Shown here: positions 26,081 through 38,041 of the stretch, piece by piece | Numbering within the stretch: the first letter of the stretch is position 1 | Layout: the number at the start of each line of letters is the position of its first letter | Assembly: GCA_951804985.1 (NCBI GenBank) | Contig: OX638135.1 | Coordinates: 64,548,599-64,612,598, forward strand | Source: Dryomyza anilis | Taxonomy: Eukaryota; Arthropoda; Insecta; Diptera; Dryomyzidae | DNA: 64,000 nt | Reading direction: 5' to 3' | The notes under the pieces: model-generated | Seen by the model: only the letters and a program-made list of their open reading frames with translations | Told to the model about the DNA's origin: nothing | Database searches by the model: none | Program-made: the position numbers and the translations under genes

Positions 26081-27033
26081 AAAGTATAAAAAGAAACAGA
26101 AAAACATTGAGTTAACAAAATAAACATTTTTGGTTGTATAAAAATTCACATGTTGTTTTTTGAGAAACGATATTTCCAAAACAACGGTATTTGGTCTAAA
26201 ATTTGTTTTTGGTTTCATTAATCGAATTAACAGCAAAACACCAGCAACTCCAAGGTAAATTTTTATGTTGAAAAATGATTTAGATTTTAATTGTATTGGT
26301 TTTTTATTTATTTCATTAGTAAAATATATAGGGGAGCTTGGGGTAAAGTGGGACAAGTTTTGAAAAGTTCATTTGAATATTTTTTAAATTCTTTTAAAGG
26401 ATCTTTTCTATAGAATACGTCTTTTAATAAATTTTTGAGTGATTTTTCAAAACAGCTTAATTTCGGACATAAACAAAACAATGGTAATGCAAGAAAAAAA
26501 TATGAAAAAAAGTTTCAAATTATTAACAGTAACTATTTAAGGAAATACGAAAAATGAAGTGCAAGTTCGACAAGTTTAAACATTTCAAGTATAAGGCAGA
26601 TATTTGTTTACATTAGTGATGATTAAAAATTTCTTGTTCTTGCTTATTGTTCTTGCATTTTTTTTTGCAAGAACCAGAGCAAGAACAAGAGCATCTTAAA
26701 AATAAGGCCTGTGAAGCACTTTTGAAGCGGTAAATAGCTTCAAAAGTTGCTTCAAAAAGATAAAATAGACAAAACAATGTTTTTTTTTTGGCGGGAAATT
26801 TCTTGTACCACAAAGAAAACTCGTTGTTGTTGACAACTAGAGAGCTGTACTATATACATACATGTAGTGTGGTGCCATGCGACTGTCTGTTGTCATGCTT
26901 CTGTCCGTTGTCATGCGTCTGTCTGTTGTTTTGCGTCTGTCCGTTGACATGCGTCTGTCTGTTGTCCTGCGTCTGTTTGTTGCCATGCGATGATACAGGA
27001 TAGCAACGAAGAGTTGTCGTTGTGAAAGTGTGT
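26081..27033. other. unassigned sequence with an 18-bp minisatellite
   Basis: No gene is supported. A GGGGTAAAGTGGGACAAG motif at 26344-26361 resembles the GGGGTAATGTGGGAAACG motif in the palindrome arms. The minisatellite is listed separately. The 26613-26813 minus frame is driven by TTCTTGC repeats. Confidence 0.4.
26876..26990 (+). repeat. 18-bp minisatellite
   Basis: About six copies of CATGCGTCTGTCTGTTGT with small changes. The unit is six codons long, so any frame without a stop stays open and yields a cysteine-rich hexapeptide repeat. That explains the plus-strand frame here without invoking a gene. Confidence 0.85.
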
Positions 27034-27250
27034 GTATACGAATCGTAATCGTTATTGTTATATTCTCTTTTTTCTGTTAGTATTCGCTTTGTAGCGTTTG
27101 TAGAGTTTCTGTTCGCAAAGAAATTATTTGTGTTCTCTTGACTACGGTACGTGTAGCATACGGTTTTTGTTTAATCTGTGACGAAAACAGAAATATGTCT
27201 ATACGAAATATTCCTCATATTTATTGTATATGTATATCGTATAATGTATA

Positions 27251-27507
27251 TCGTCGTTGTAGAACGAAAAGTCACCAAATACATTTTTATGAAAAACTTA
27301 AATTTCGAGTTTGTTGATTAATATTATAAAAAGTAATTGATGCATTTTTAAAGTTAAAATATCAATTGATAGATTTACATTTTCTTATCATGTGGTAAAC
27401 AAAAATGGAGATCATCGATTAAAAATTGACACATACTTAAAGATGTTTGTAAATAATATTTAGCATTTTGAAAATGTATTTGGTGACTTTTCGTTCTACA
27501 ACGACGA
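27251..27507. mobile_element. 257-bp MITE in left palindrome arm
   Basis: The ends are inverted repeats of about 37 bp starting TCGTCGTTGTAGAACGAAAA. TA flanks both ends (27249-27250 and 27508-27509). No coding capacity. It fits a Tc1/mariner-type MITE that was present before the arm duplicated. Confidence 0.75.
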
Positions 27508-28790
27508 TATGTTCATCTTGAGATTTTGAATTGTCTCGTCAACATCACTTGATTTATACAATTATTTTTTATTAGTTAATTCTTGCTAAAATATAATTCA
27601 AATTTTTATGTTATTGGATTTTTGTTTTTGTTAGTAAAATATTGAAGAAATTGAAAATATGGAAAATAAGTAACTTACAAAAAGGTACTCCAATAGAATT
27701 CGCAGAATAATTTTTATTGAATTAAAATAAAATGAATCAAATTTATTTTTATTTATTCAAGAATTAACACAGTATCCTGGTTAAAACAGTATCGCCATCG
27801 TCTTTATAAATCCTTCGAAGGTAAAATTGTACAAGTCTGTCCGGCAATGCTGTCATCAAAGTAATCTCTGAAAAGATATAATTTTCCATCACTTGTTGAT
27901 TTCAATCCCAGGAAATTTTATTTTCACTTTTACCATTAAAATATAATATTTGAGTTGACACTTTTTTAAACCATTGGATTTACTTAATTGTTGTGGATAA
28001 ATCGAAAGTACGCAATTTAACTTTTTCTAGTTGTCAAATGTCAAAATAAGTCAACAGTTTTGTTGCAAATGCCCAAGAACTCAGGATGTTTGCTATCAGT
28101 CAACTGTAAATATCTCAATTTCCTTTGATGTTGTAGCAAACAATCGGTAACTATCTACATATATGTCTTATTTAAAAAATATTATTAGTTTTGCTGCCAC
28201 TATATTGAAACTTATGGGATGAATGAATATTTGCTACAAGGCGTAAATTTAAACAGATAGTTGCAGCAAAACTTTCATAAACACCTTGGTTTCTTAGTGC
28301 GTTTAAGATATTTGTCTTCGATCTTTTATTTAAAATTTAAAAGATTAAAAGATGAAGATTACCATTTCTTGCTCTTGCAAATGATCATCACTAGTTTACA
28401 TATATTGCAGTTCAAAGAATTGTTAATTTCTTTGGCTTTTATGAATGGAAATTGAACAAATTAATCTTCTCTGAAATTCAGATCATAACTCAGGTGAAGT
28501 CAAAATGTTGCTTTTCATTGGTTTGTAGTCACGAAATTTTAAATTAAAATATTTTCTTGGCGTAATCAATTAAATAATTTATATAACACAATATTTTTTA
28601 TTATAATAACAACAAACATTGATTAAATTACGTTTCCCACATTACCCCAGTACCATAACATTGAACATAACTTAGCACCATATAAAAATGTTAAATTATT
28701 TGAAAAATATGGAAATAAAGAAAATTTATACAAAAACCGAAACCGTACCATGGAACCGGTATACCGAAACCGTTTCGTTATAAAAACTTA

Positions 28791-28794
<4 letters not shown>

Positions 28795-28837
<43 letters not shown>

Positions 28838-29155
28838 GTCCTGGGATTCGCATTATCAACACGTGATGGAAAATATTTCTTTGATGACAGCATCGTTGGT
28901 CGGACTGTATTCTTTTGCGAAGAAGTCGCAAGTCGTTCCTTCGTTTACCTTCGAAGGAGTTATAAAGACAATGGCGATATATAACCAGGATATTGTCTTA
29001 ATTCTAGAATAAATAAAAATACATTTGGTTCATTTTCTTTCAATTTAATAAAATTTACTCGGCGAATTCTAATGGAGTACCTTTTCCAATTATTTATCCA
29101 CAATATTCCTATTTGTAGGATGTTTAATTGATGGTTGCCATACTTAATAGTGAAT

Positions 29156-29221
<66 letters not shown>

Positions 29222-29258
29222 ATATATATATTTTTATATATATATATATATATAGTTT
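28795..29258. repeat. palindrome spacer with flanking TA arrays
   Basis: TA runs at 28795-28834 and 29160-29258 enclose 28845-29150. That piece shares CCTGGGATT, GTGATGGAAAAT, TTTGATGACAGCAT, CCTTCGAAGGA and GGAGTACCTTTT with the arms at 27700-27960 and 30140-30385, but is clearly more diverged from them than they are from each other. Confidence 0.7.
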
Positions 29259-30563
29259 AAGTTTTTATAACGAAACGTTTTCAGTATACCGGTTCCATGG
29301 TACGCTTTCGGTTTTTGTATAAATTTTCTTTATTTCCATAATTTTCAAATAATTTAACATTTTTATATGGTGCTAAGTTATGTTCAATGTTATGGTACTG
29401 GGGTAATGTGGGAAACGTAATTTAATCAATGTTTGTTGTTATTTTAATAAAAAATATTGTGTTATATAAATTATTTAATTGATTACGCCAAGAAAATATT
29501 TTAATTTAAAATTTCGTGACTACAAACCAATGAAAAGCAACATTTTGACTTCACCTGAGTTATGATCTGAATTGCAGAGAAGAATAATTTTGTACAATTT
29601 CCATTCATAAAAGCCAAAGAAATTAAATTTCAACAATTCTTTGAACTGCAATATATGTAAACTAGTGATGATCATTTGCAAGAGCAAGGCAAGAAATGGT
29701 AATCTTCATCTTTCAATCTTTTAAATTTTAAATAAAAGATCGGAGACAAATATCTTAAACGTACTAAGAAACCAAGGTGTTTATGAAAGTTTTGCTGCAA
29801 CTATCTGTTTAAATCTACGCCTTGTAGCAAATATTCATTCATCCCATAAGTTTCAATAAAGTGGCAGCAAAACTAATAAAATTTTTAAATAAGACATATA
29901 TGTAGATAGTTACGGAATGTTTGCTACAACATTAAAGGAAATTGAGATATTTACAGTTGACTGATAGCAAACATCCTGAGTTCTTGCGCATTTGCAACAA
30001 AACTGTTGACTTATTTTGACATTTGACAACTAGAAAAAGTTAAATTGCGTACTTTCGATTTATCCACAACAATTAAGTAAATCCAATGGTTTAAAAAAGT
30101 GTCAACTCAAATATTATATTTTAATGGTAAAAGTGAAAATAAAATTTCCTGGGATTGAAATCAACAAGTGATGGAAAATTATATCTTTTCAGAGTTTACT
30201 TTGATGACAGCATTGCCGGACAGACTTGTACAATTTTACCTTCGAAGGATTTATAAAGACGATGGCGATACTGTTTTAACCAGGATACTGTGTTAATTCT
30301 TGAATAAATAAAAATAAATTTGATTCATTTTATTTTAATTCAATAAAAATTATTCTGCGAATTCTATTGGAGTACCTTTTTGTAAGTTACTTATTTTCCA
30401 TATTTTCAATTTCTTCAATATTTTACTAACAAAAACAAAAATCCAATAACATAAAAATTTGAATTATATTTTAGCAAGAATTAACTAATAAAAAATAATT
30501 GTATAAATCAAGTGATGTTGACGAGACAATTCAAAATCTCAAGGCTATAATAAGATGAACATA

Positions 30564-30820
30564 TCGTCGTTGTAGAACGAAAAGTCACCAAATACATTTT
30601 CAAAATGCTAAATATTATTTACAAACATCTTTATGTATGTGTCAATTTTTAATCGATGATCCCCATTATTGTTTACCACATGATAAGAAAATGTAAATCT
30701 ATCAATTGATATTTTAACTTTAAAAATGCATCAATTACTTTTTATAATATTAATCAACAAACTCGAAATTTAAGTTTCTCATAAAAATGTATTTGGTGAC
30801 TTTTCGTTCTACAACGACGA
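30564..30820. mobile_element. 257-bp MITE in right palindrome arm
   Basis: Mirror copy of the 27251-27507 MITE, at the exactly symmetric position (coordinates sum to 58071), with the same TCGTCGTTGTAG termini and TA flanks. Confidence 0.75.
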
Positions 30821-31062
30821 TATACATTAAACGATATACATATACAATAAATATGAGGAATATTTCGTATAGGCATATTTCTGTTTTCGTCACAGATTAA
30901 ACAAAAACCGTATGCTACACGTACCGTAGTCAAGAGAACACAAATAATTTCTTTGCGAACAGAAACTCTACAAACGCTACAAAGCGAATACTAACAGAAA
31001 AAAGAGAATATAACAATAACGATTACGATTCGTATACATATATATTCGTATACATACATATA

Positions 31063-31066
31063 TATA

Positions 31067-31148
<82 letters not shown>
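31063..31148. repeat. (TA)n array
   Basis: A TA run between the palindrome and a foldback arm. The YIYI frames on both strands are artefacts. Confidence 0.95.
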
Positions 31149-31150
<2 letters not shown>

Positions 31151-31460
31151 GCCATTCCACACCAAATCGACCAGCGGTTGGAACTCACCTTCTTCGATTT
31201 CAATGAAATTTTGGCAACATGTACAAACAATTTTTTTTATTTTTCCGACCACTACTTCCAGAGATACAGTGGCTCAAAGTTGGAAAAAAAATGCCAAAAA
31301 TCACTTTTGTACTGTTGTTCAAATTTAAATATCTCTTGAACTAGAAATGCTAGAAACTCCGTTAATTAGAAAAATTAAGTTGTAATTTCCAAACGGTAAC
31401 ATGTGGCCCGTGGTCATTTTCCTTGCACTTCAAAATTGATGTCCTTAAAAATGACCTTAC
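31149..31460. mobile_element. foldback element, left arm only
   Basis: It begins GGGCCATTCCACACCAAATC, the fullest form of the terminus, and follows the left arm through CCAGAGATACAGTGGCTCAA and AACATGTGGCCCGTGGTCAT to GATGTCCTTAAAAATGACC. The right arm is absent. Confidence 0.7.
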
Positions 31461-31564
31461 ATATGTGTTTGATTTACGTCCAAAAGCATATGTGAAAAAT
31501 TACTACATAATTTAAGAGCTTTTCTATACAAAATTTCAATACATTTGTATTAAAAAAAAATGTT

Positions 31565-32304
31565 TTTTATACCCTACACTAAGAGTGAAAGGGTATATTC
31601 AGTTTGGTACGCCGTTTGTAACACCCAGAAGGAAGCATCTCCGGTATGGAAAAGTATATATATTCTTGATCAGCATGACCTCCTGAGTCGATTTAGCGAT
31701 GTCCGTCTGTCCGTCTGTCTGTCTGTCCGTCTGTCTGTCCGTCTGTCTGTCTGTCTGTTGAAATCCCTACTACTTTTAAAATTGAAGAGCTAGATAAATG
31801 AAACTTATAACTTAGATTACTAATATGCCTACGCTGTATGTGCGAAAAAATTGGCGAGATCGGTCCATTGTGACCTATGATACGACCACTTATGTACAAA
31901 TACCTCATATAAAATGTACATATAAAGATCAATTTTTATGTATACGTGCATAGGTAAACTTTTTTGGTCAAATATATATATTAAAGTCATGCTCAAATAC
32001 ACGAAAAAAATGTTTTCCGCCGATACGACTTGTGGTTCACAAAAAAAAAAATCGAAATTCGGTACACCTACCCATTTGTAAATATGGGTATCAAATCAAT
32101 GGAAATTCTTCAGCGATTGAATGTTTGTAGTTATTTTCAGGATTCGTATACCCTTGGTGACCTATATATCACTTTGAATGGTAACCACACATATGTGTAG
32201 GGTATTTATAGTCGGCTTGGACCGACTATAATTTTGATAATCCTAACTATCATAATTACACCTACTTTAAAATTACCCATGTGATCTAATCTTCCCAACT
32301 GGTT
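31565..32304 (+). mobile_element. mini-me/DINE-1-like element, subfamily A
   Basis: A complete copy: TATACCCTACACTAAGAGTG start, core after a TA tract, expanded (GTCY)n at 31699-31757, hairpin TATAGTCGG...CCGACTATA (about 32207-32231), end CCCATGTGATCTAATCTTCC. Confidence 0.85.
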
Positions 32305-32998
32305 TAATTATGCGTTCTAATTGATATATGTAGAGAAATTACTACATATGCCTTTAATTTCACTAAAATATGTAGTTATTTAACTTTGTTGTGATAATTA
32401 ATTAAATAAGATATATATTTTTATTTATTATAATAAAAATAATTTATTAATTCGGAAAACTATATGAATGAATATTAATATGAAGTTTTTTTAATACCAT
32501 AATAAGAATAATATGCGATGGTAAAACCATGTGACGGTAAAACCTTGCGACGGTTAAACCATACCACAAAGATGGTATATTTACTGAGGACATATCAACT
32601 ATTACCGCATGAACAGAATGCAGGCGGCGATCGATAAATGAGAGAGCAAACATTGAAAACAACAAAAATTTGCCGTCTCAATGCTTACTTCATGGCGCGC
32701 CACATCAGCAAACTACTCATATGCAACTAACTGCGTGTTATATTTGTATTCAATACTTCAGAGTTGACAACATATTTTTAAAACCAAAAATATTCAGCGG
32801 AAAACTATTTGGCAGCTCTATAGTCTTCTCTGATTAACTCGTTTCGGTCAGATGCTACGGACTACTTTTGGTTTATTTATAAACCTCTTTCGCAGTCAAA
32901 CGTCGTGTGCAAAAAAAACAACAACAAAGAACCAGTTTCGGCAATATGAAACCAACGAATTCGTTAATACCTGCACGAGGGATGACCCATCGTAATTC
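32305..32998. other. unassigned sequence
   Basis: AT-rich, then a more mixed stretch (32560-32990) with no coding frame. A GTGACGGTAAAACC-like motif repeats at 32510-32560. Class unknown. Confidence 0.35.
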
Positions 32999-33825
32999 GC
33001 AACTTTTGGAACTTTATATCGCAAGTTATCGCTCGATTTAGACACGCTGCAGATGGAAACTTTATCACAATATAAAATATGAACCTTACCCTACGGATAA
33101 TTGGTATTAAATCTGCGTCCAGATATTAATTTTTGCAAAAAATCAAAAAGAAATTAGTGTTACCTAAAAATTGTGTCGAGAGAGTAATTTATCACAATTC
33201 TTAATTATTTTTAAATTTAAGTTCGCAATGTTTTTGCTGTCAAATTTTGGAAACAAATATATTAAACTTTATCTTACTGATATTTTTTCTGAATACTTTT
33301 TGTAATTTTCTCAATTTAAAATCTAATATCTCTATTTCATTTGGAATTTTCTCAATTTCAAATCAATAATTTTATTTGCAATTTTCCCAATATCATATGA
33401 AAATTGTCAATATCATTTGGAATTTTCTAAATTTCAGTTGAAAATGGGGTGGTGCATGCTTAAAATAATAATTCCGAAATATATTATCATACATTCAAAT
33501 ATGTAGTCAATTTAAATTTAATAATGATTAGCTGTAGGGTGCTGTTTTTTTTTGTCAAGTTTTCAAAAATTTCAGTTCAGTCGCTCAGAAGCATTCATTG
33601 AAATAATTAAGAGAGCTTAGAGAATTTTGATAAAGTACTCTCTCGACACACTTTTTAGGTAACACAAATTTCCTTTTGATTTTTTGCAAAAACTAATATG
33701 TGGAGACAGATATTTTTGCAAAATATCCATAAGGCAAAGTTCACATTTTATTTTGTGATATAGTTTGCATCTGTAGCATTCGAAATCTAGCGATAAATTG
33801 CGATATAAAGTTCCAAAAATTGCCC
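32999..33825. mobile_element. second inverted-repeat element, arms about 225 bp
   Basis: The left arm 32999-33230 and right arm 33595-33825 are reverse complements, sharing TTTGGAACTTTATATCGCAA, TTGCAAAAAATCAAAAxGAA and AxTGTGTTACCTAAAAA. The spacer (33231-33594) is AT-rich with degenerate TTTCTCAATTT repeats. No coding frame. It is distinct from the 7752-type foldback family. Confidence 0.65.
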
Positions 33826-35396
33826 GGGTATTAAATGTTCGAGCTACCCGGATAGTTCGCCAAACCCGGGTAGTTTTTTTTCGTTCGTTTGCTCGTGGTT
33901 CGAACTACCCGGGTATCTCGTTGGTTCGTTTGACCGTTTGTCAATCCGTCCGTTTGCTAAAGCAGATGTTTCAATGCGACTAGCTTTGCTTGCTTGGCTT
34001 TGACAAATGAATAGAAACACATGCATTCACATGGGGCTAGAGTAAATACAAACCCCCTGGGAAAAGGAGAACTAGTCTAAAAAAGTATAGTTTCAGAACT
34101 AGTCTAAAGTGAACAAGAACAAAAATTACCAGTTATGGAACTAGTTCAGAACTAGAGTAAAGTAATGCATAAGACAGTTAAGTGATTTCCGCAATGTTAA
34201 AATAATCGGTTCCTCTCATAAAAAAGAACTGGTACTCGTTTTTAAAAAGTAGTTCAGTTCAAAGCGTTCAAAGCTTTTGATGTCGAAAAAATACAAAAAT
34301 GTTCTATTTGAAAAGCTATTTGTAGGCTTTTGACATCTACCAAACTGTCAGAAGCCAGTAAAGCCAGCAAGCAAAGCAAGACGCATTGTAACATCCGCTT
34401 TAGTGTGGAAGTTGGCCAGAAGTAGATGGACAAAAGTAGGTTGTGAAAAAGCGGGTTTGGCAAAAGTGGGCGGAAAGTGATAAAATTCAGAAATCGGTAG
34501 CAGACATCGTGGGAAATCGAATGGTACCATGGTCAGTGGTCCATGACCTTGAAAAGGAGGGGTTAAAAACCACTTTTTGTCCAATTTTTTTCTTGCGGAA
34601 ATGGATAGCGGACATAATTAGAACGCTAATGGTACACTTTAGAGTAGTCCGCGACCACAAAAAGGTGGTCAAAACCACTTTTATGACCGACAAATTGTTA
34701 TTTCGGGAATCGATAGCGGATATCATAAGAAGGCGAATAATACCCTCTGGAGTGGTCCATGTCCCCCAAACGGGGGTCAAAACCTCTTTTAAGACCCAAC
34801 AGTTTTTATTTCGGAAATCGATAGCGAACATCATTTGACGCCTAATAGTACCATTTGGAGTGGTCCAGGTCACCTCAAAGGGGGTCGAAAATCCCATTTT
34901 CGAACCAAATATTTTGTGAATGTCCAAAATGCATTTTATTACGTTATCTATTTCTGATTTTTTTTCGAAAATTGGGTTTTAACCCCCATTGGGACTACCT
35001 GAACCACTCCATGGTACCATTAGGCGTCGCTTTCGATTTCCGAAATATAAAAAAATTGGGTCATGAAAAGACCCCCTTTTTGGATTTGCGGACTACTCTA
35101 AAAGGTACCATTGACTTACTAATGATGTCCGCTATCGATTTCCCATATAAAAAACGATGTATGCTACCAATTTCTGTAATAAAACATTTTTCGGTAATTT
35201 TATCACTTTCCGCCAACTTTTGCCCAACCCACATTTCCCAACATACTTTTGTCCATCCACTTCTGGCTAACTCCCACACTAAGCAAATGGACGGAATGAC
35301 AAACAGTCAAACGCACGAACAAATAACCTACCAGGGTAGTTCGAACAACGAGCAGACGAACGAAAAACTACCCGGGTAGCTCAAACATTTAATACC
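33822..35396. mobile_element. DNA element with CCCGGGTA inverted termini
   Basis: The left end CCCGGGTATTAAATGTTCGA and the right end (TTTGAGCTACCCGGGTAG and the TTAATACCAGGG edge, read in reverse) are inverted repeats. The match extends about 130 bp, including CTACCCGGGTAG, TTCGTTCGT, CGAACTACCC and GTCCGTTTGCT/GTCCATTTGCT. The interior carries the 25706-type dispersed repeat (34014-34258) and a 108-bp minisatellite (34495-34925) with inverted units at 34960-35150. No transposase is recognised. Confidence 0.65.
34495..35150. repeat. about 108-bp minisatellite, four direct and about two inverted units
   Basis: ATAGCGGACAT starts near 34496, 34603, 34712 and 34820, a period of 107-109 bp. Each unit holds GGTACCxTTTGGAGTGGTCCA, GGGGGTCAAAACC and TTTATTTCGGAA. 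From 34960 reversed units follow (GAACCACTCCATGGTACCAT, GTCCGCTATCGATTTCC). Because the period is close to 36 codons, long frames stay open on both strands (34443-34838 and 34487-34927). Neither matches a known domain. Confidence 0.8.
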
Positions 35397-35439
35397 AGGG
35401 CCATATGAAATCGAGAGCTCTGATAATAATTCATATATG

Positions 35440-35877
35440 GGCCAAAAGTTAGAGTTGATTTATTTTACATTTATTTATTTCACAATTTAATAAATCAAAT
35501 GACACTTTTTTTTATTTTTAGAGTTGCAAAGACACTTTTATTAAACTTACTATTGAAATGACACTTTTACTATTTTAGTACTTCCAATGAGGTTGGTTAA
35601 ACTGCCATCTTTTAAATTGCAACGAAAGGTATTTCGTTTTCTGTTCTCCTTTCTAGTGAGTTTTCACTTTTACTCAATTTTGGTGTACGTGACTTTTGAA
35701 GAAAGTCCGATTTGCAGTTTTTGGCTGACACCAATTGTGAAATATCAAAATTGTTGGCAAACGCTGCTCTGCTTATTTTAACGTAGCCCCCTAATCATGC
35801 AAAGATAAATTCTATTGCAAGAGGTGTGGTCTAAGTAAAGCTTTAGCGCTTTGCCAAATTATTATCATTCTTTTTTT
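35440..35877 (-). repeat. partial LTR of the 45.4-kb gypsy family
   Basis: It matches 45410-45860 in the same orientation: TTAGAGTTGATTTATTTTAC, AGAGTTGCAAAGACACTTTT, TTGGTGTACGTGACTTTTGA, GGTGTGGTCTAAGTAAAGCT. Both outer ends are missing. It is either a solo LTR remnant or the far LTR of the element at 42.2-46.0 kb. Confidence 0.75.
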
Positions 35878-35898
35878 TTATATATTGTTATTATTTGT

Positions 35899-36715
35899 TT
35901 TTTATACCCTACACATATGAGGTACAGGGCATATTAACTTTGTGCATATATTGTAACGCCCCTTAGGAGGCGTGTCCGGTATGGAAAAGTATATATATTC
36001 TTGATCAGCATCACTACTCGAGTCCGTTTAGCCATGTCCGTCTGTCTGACTGTCCGTCTTGCTGTCTTGATGTTTTGCTGTCCGAATACAGAATAACTTG
36101 AGAAATACTGATCAGAATGCGATGAAATTTCGATTCAATATATTTTAAAAGTAGAAACTAAGTTTGAAAATGAGCCTAATCGGTCAACGGACACGCTTAC
36201 CTCCCATACAAGTCACTTTTATATAACTCTTTCGGAAGTAATAACTCGAAAAGTATTCAAGGTATAGTTATAAAATTTAAAAGGTATTGTTATAACCTAT
36301 AAATAGATGGTCCAAAAATGGGCGTGATCCGCCCACTTTTTTTTTCATTATTTCCCTGGTTTTCATAGTGGAAATTTGATCCGTAAATTATTAAAACCAA
36401 ATCTATGAAATATTCGCCTTATAAAATTTTGAATATAGGCGTGGTCCACGCAATTATATTTTTCTATTTTTTTTAATTAGTTTTTTATTCTTTTATATCA
36501 ATTTTTAAAATTATGGGGATATATGACGTAAAATTCGGATATGTGAATAATATTCTGAGGGTGGGGAAGTTCAGCATAATTAAAAACTTCAAAATTAAGG
36601 TATGCAATTAAATATTCCACATTAATATCTCCACCAAAGGTGTAGGGTATTCCATAGTCGGGCCCGACCGACTATAAAAGTCCGCCCCATGTGACCTAAC
36701 TTTCACAACTCGTTT
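35899..36715 (+). mobile_element. mini-me/DINE-1-like element, subfamily B, complete
   Basis: It starts TATACCCTACACATATGAGG, with the core TTCTTGATCAGCATCACT after TATATATA and before GTCY repeats at 36035-36062. A hairpin ATAGTCGG...CCGACTAT lies at about 36653-36676, and it ends GCCCCATGTGACCTAACTTT. At about 817 bp it is longer than subfamily A and contains GTGGTCCACGC and GGGCGTGATCC segments absent from A. Confidence 0.8.
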
Positions 36716-36969
36716 TTAATATCTTTCGTTTTATACTTGTGAAATATTTGTTCATACTTATAATGATAATCTAACCGATTTAATACTTGTAATTGCACAT
36801 GTCGCTTTATTTAGAATATTATATATTTCCGAATTGTTGATATCAGAAAATCGATATTGCATCGCTTCTTCTCTATGTGCGATGGAAAACATAATAATTT
36901 GAATTTTTAAATACGTTTTCAAGATCAGTGTTGAATATTGTTTTCTGCATCTTGTATATGGCAGTTATA

Positions 36970-37460
36970 CACTGAGGGAAAAAAAGTAATAAAATTAAAT
37001 AAAAAAGTAATAAATTTAAATACTTTTCGACACGTTTTTCACCCGTAGTCTTTTGTATTTAAATTAAATGCTTTTTATTTAAACTTGATGTAAATACTTT
37101 TTATTCAAATTTATTACGTACGTAATAAAATTTGAAGTAAATACTTTTTATTTAAATTTATTACGTATGTAATACATAACATTTTATGAATTTAGTTTAA
37201 TCACAACATCATAAATACGTAAATTGGTATTTTAAAAACTATTTATTTCATATAAAGAAGATTAGGAACAGATATAATTATTATTTTATTTTATTTTTTT
37301 TCGAAATTTTTAATAAAATTAAATACTTTTTTATTTATTTTGAAATTAAATACGCACGTAATATTTTTTGTATGGAGTATTACGTTTTTTATTACAAAAG
37401 TATTTAAATCAAATTTAAATAAATTTTATTTAATTTTATTACGTCACTTTTTTCTTAGTG
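36970..37460 (+). mobile_element. 491-bp MITE with CACTGAG termini and TA flanks
   Basis: Second copy of the 2951-3457 element: CACTGAGGGAAAAAAAGTAA at the left, CACTTTTTTCTTAGTG at the right, TA on both sides (36968-36969 and 37461-37462), and the same TTACGTACGTAATAAAATTT interior. Confidence 0.8.
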
Positions 37461-38040
37461 TAGTTATATGATTTAAATTCAATCACTGCAATCTACTTGT
37501 GCATGGTATAACAACAAGTTAGCTCCTAGTGCATCCTTCTACGTCTTCAAATATGCTGCCACTCTGCTTCATTTCTTCGTTTTTCTTTTCCTTATTTGAA
37601 TCTGCTGGACCTCTGCTTCACTTCTTCTTCTTGTTGATAACACTCAGAGCTCCTTCCACATGTCCCCATTAAAGTCCCAAGACCACAACGATTATCTATG
37701 CGTCTTCTGAGTATCCAGCGCTGTTGGTCACTCTAAATAACAATTTTTGTGCACTCGGATATTTTAAATATACATGAATATTTTACAAACAATAATTTTA
37801 ACTTTGTTTTCAAACAATTCCAAATATGTGGTGTCACACTACTGGTGTGGTACTAATATATGTAATCTTAATATAATTTTCGTATAATATATAATTGTTC
37901 ATGTAACATATCGTGTGCTAAATGGTTGATTTTAAAATACTTAAATTACTTGAAATATAGTGTGCACATTATTAGAAGTATGACTATTTAGTGTAGTACA
38001 GCTTTTATTAACGTAGTGTAATTTTAGTGTAATTATGTAT
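37461..38040. other. unassigned sequence
   Basis: No gene is supported. A CTTCTTCTTCTTG-rich stretch (37550-37640) has some GC content but no domain in any frame. Confidence 0.4.
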
Positions 38041-38041
38041 T

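Larger units (their letters stand above)
27034..31037. repeat. large imperfect palindrome, arms about 1.77 kb
   Basis: The left arm 27034-28797 and right arm 29252-31037 are reverse complements with few differences. Outer ends are GTATACGAATCG/CGATTCGTATAC. The inner ends both hold ACCGAAACCG, GGAACCGGTATACC and AAAACTTAAACTATATA. Small indels total about 22 bp over the arms. The 454-bp spacer has TA arrays on both sides of a diverged extra copy (28845-29150) of arm sequence (compare 30140-30385). The arms contain no coding frame above background. Confidence 0.85.

Noticed and set aside
34443..34927. Opposite-strand 131- and 146-residue frames as real genes
   Set aside because: Both arise from the near 36-codon repeat period; no start context, domain or codon signal is seen.
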